This document shows positions 63,181-64,000 of a stretch of DNA of 64,000 nucleotides, piece after piece. The position numbers and the translations under genes are program-made. Under the pieces are notes generated by a model. The model saw nothing but the letters and a program-made list of their open reading frames with translations. It searched no databases and was not told the origin of the DNA. Origin of the DNA: an uncultured Bacillota bacterium (GTDB lineage: Bacteria > Bacillota > Clostridia > Lachnospirales > Lachnospiraceae). The stretch covers positions 8,054 through 72,053 of the forward strand of contig CAJKMA010000006.1 in the NCBI GenBank assembly GCA_905200905.1. The letters run 5' to 3'. Each line of letters begins with the position of its first letter. The stretch's first letter is position 1.

Positions 63181-63935
63181 CAGCCAAACCTCCCTGTAAT
63201 GTAATCCTCTGTTTTCTTATTTTTCGGCATAGAGAAAATCTGCTCTGTCTCTCCATACTCAATAACCTCTCCTAAAAGGAAAAAGGCTGTTTTATCTGAT
63301 ATTCTGGCCGCCTGCTGCATATTATGAGTTACCATGACGATAGTATAATCCTTCTTAAGTTCTTCTGCCAAATCTTCAATCTTAGAAGTAGAAATAGGAT
63401 CCAAGGCAGAAGTAGGCTCGTCCATAAGAAGTACCTCCGGCTCTACTGCCAATGCTCTTGCAATACAAAGACGCTGCTGCTGTCCACCGGACATACCAAG
63501 AGCGCTTAACTTCAGACGATCCTTTACTTCATCCCAAATAGCTGCATTTCTAAGAGAACGTTCTACAATATCATCTAATTTTACCTTAGAACGGATTCCG
63601 TGGGTTCTCGGACCATAAGCAATGTTATCATAAATACTCATTGGAAATGGATTTGGTTTCTGAAATACCATTCCAACTCTCTTACGAAGAAGGTTAATGT
63701 TCATATCTCCGTAGATATCCTCTCCGTCCAAAAGTACCTTTCCTGTAATTTTACATCCTTCTACCAGGTCATTCATACGATTCAGTGATTTTAGCAATGT
63801 GGATTTTCCACATCCGGAAGGTCCGATAAAAGCAGTAATTTCATTTGCCGGAATTTCCAAATTAATATTTTTCAGTGCCTTAAACGCACCATTATCATAA
63901 TATAAATCCAAATTTGAAATGGAAAATTTACTCAT
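63180..63935 (-). CDS. pstB: Phosphate ABC transporter ATP-binding protein
   Basis: A 251-residue ATPase. Walker [10 protein letters not shown] is at 37-45, the Q-loop in VFQKPNPFP, the ABC signature [10 protein letters not shown], and Walker [13 protein letters not shown]. The [12 protein letters not shown] motif is typical for PstB. AAAGGA lies about 12 nt before the ATG. PstA and PstC are expected just beyond the right edge. The remaining 65 nt end in a short palindrome (CCTTACTGGCTGTAAGG). Confidence 0.97.
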   Translation of the reverse strand: MSKFSISNLDLYYDNGAFKALKNINLEIPANEITAFIGPSGCGKSTLLKSLNRMNDLVEGCKITGKVLLDGEDIYGDMNINLLRKRVGMVFQKPNPFPMSIYDNIAYGPRTHGIRSKVKLDDIVERSLRNAAIWDEVKDRLKLSALGMSGGQQQRLCIARALAVEPEVLLMDEPTSALDPISTSKIEDLAEELKKDYTIVMVTHNMQQAARISDKTAFFLLGEVIEYGETEQIFSMPKNKKTEDYITGRFG

Positions 63936-64000
63936 TAATTTACATTATCCTTTCTACTACAATATATTTATGGTTAATATCCCTTACAGCCAGTAAGGAA

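Noticed and set aside
1..64000. CRISPR arrays, insertion sequences, prophage genes and rRNA
   Set aside because: No regularly spaced repeats, no transposase or integrase motifs, no phage structural genes and no rRNA were seen.

Overview
The window is chromosomal DNA from a low-GC Gram-positive anaerobe. The most likely family is Lachnospiraceae, possibly near Blautia; this is inferred from gene content, because no rRNA is present. Supporting points are AGGAGG-type ribosome binding sites, a clostridial fermentative AdhE with Rex-like operators, YesM/YesN-type two-component control of a sugar ABC importer, a Gram-positive type Tad pilus operon with a DUF5702 gene, and MurG, TypA and long-form HPF of Firmicutes type. 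There is no prophage, CRISPR array or insertion sequence. Most of the window is core genome with small accessory pockets.

Layout. 1-3.6 kb: 5' part of tex, then small membrane proteins (DUF2752-like and DUF975-like) around a palindromic divergent promoter. 3.6-15 kb, minus strand: a threonine module (ACT regulator, hom, apgM-like proposed homoserine kinase), prfB, an 80-residue protein, secA, hpf, a lipoprotein, dapB-dapA, a cobalamin adenosyltransferase and an OB-fold protein. 15.2-20.4 kb: typA, a compact type I toxin-antitoxin candidate, and adhE with a promoter and two Rex-like boxes. 20.4-22.1 kb: a repeat hairpin, an HTH regulator operon with two tiny genes, and mntP. 22.2-33.8 kb: a xylo-oligosaccharide locus (GH43, GH3, two-component system, CUT1 importer). 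34-42.3 kb: MATE transporter, beta-CASP hydrolase, a sigma factor and its likely DUF4367 anti-sigma partner separated by an opposite-strand murG, HIT protein, a small histidine kinase and a rhomboid protease.

42.3-51.6 kb: a complete Tad pilus operon on the minus strand, reading from a strong promoter near 51.67 kb through prepilin peptidase, TadZ, TadA, TadB, TadC, a 55-residue Flp pilin, DUF5702, two TadE-like proteins, a second peptidase and an FHA protein. 51.8-60 kb: housekeeping and transport genes (SGNH hydrolase, YbaK-type deacylase, CapA, acyltransferase, NSS transporter, TRIC-like channel, YqeY), a tRNA-Lys(CUU), a second copy of the repeat hairpin, and trmB. 60-64 kb: pstB, phoU, and a PhoB/PhoR-like pair, the phosphate-starvation module.

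Most notable signals: (1) the 32-codon membrane peptide and convergent antisense RNA between typA and adhE, with promoter-proximal regions that are inverted duplicates of each other; (2) an HTH regulator whose membrane tail lies in the -1 frame behind an A6 run; (3) a 53-bp core repeated inside two hairpins with different arms, one pair of arms matching a separate terminator; (4) small genes of 32 to 55 codons that are easily missed (toxin, Flp pilin, DUF4177-like, 33-residue membrane protein, 48-residue basic protein).
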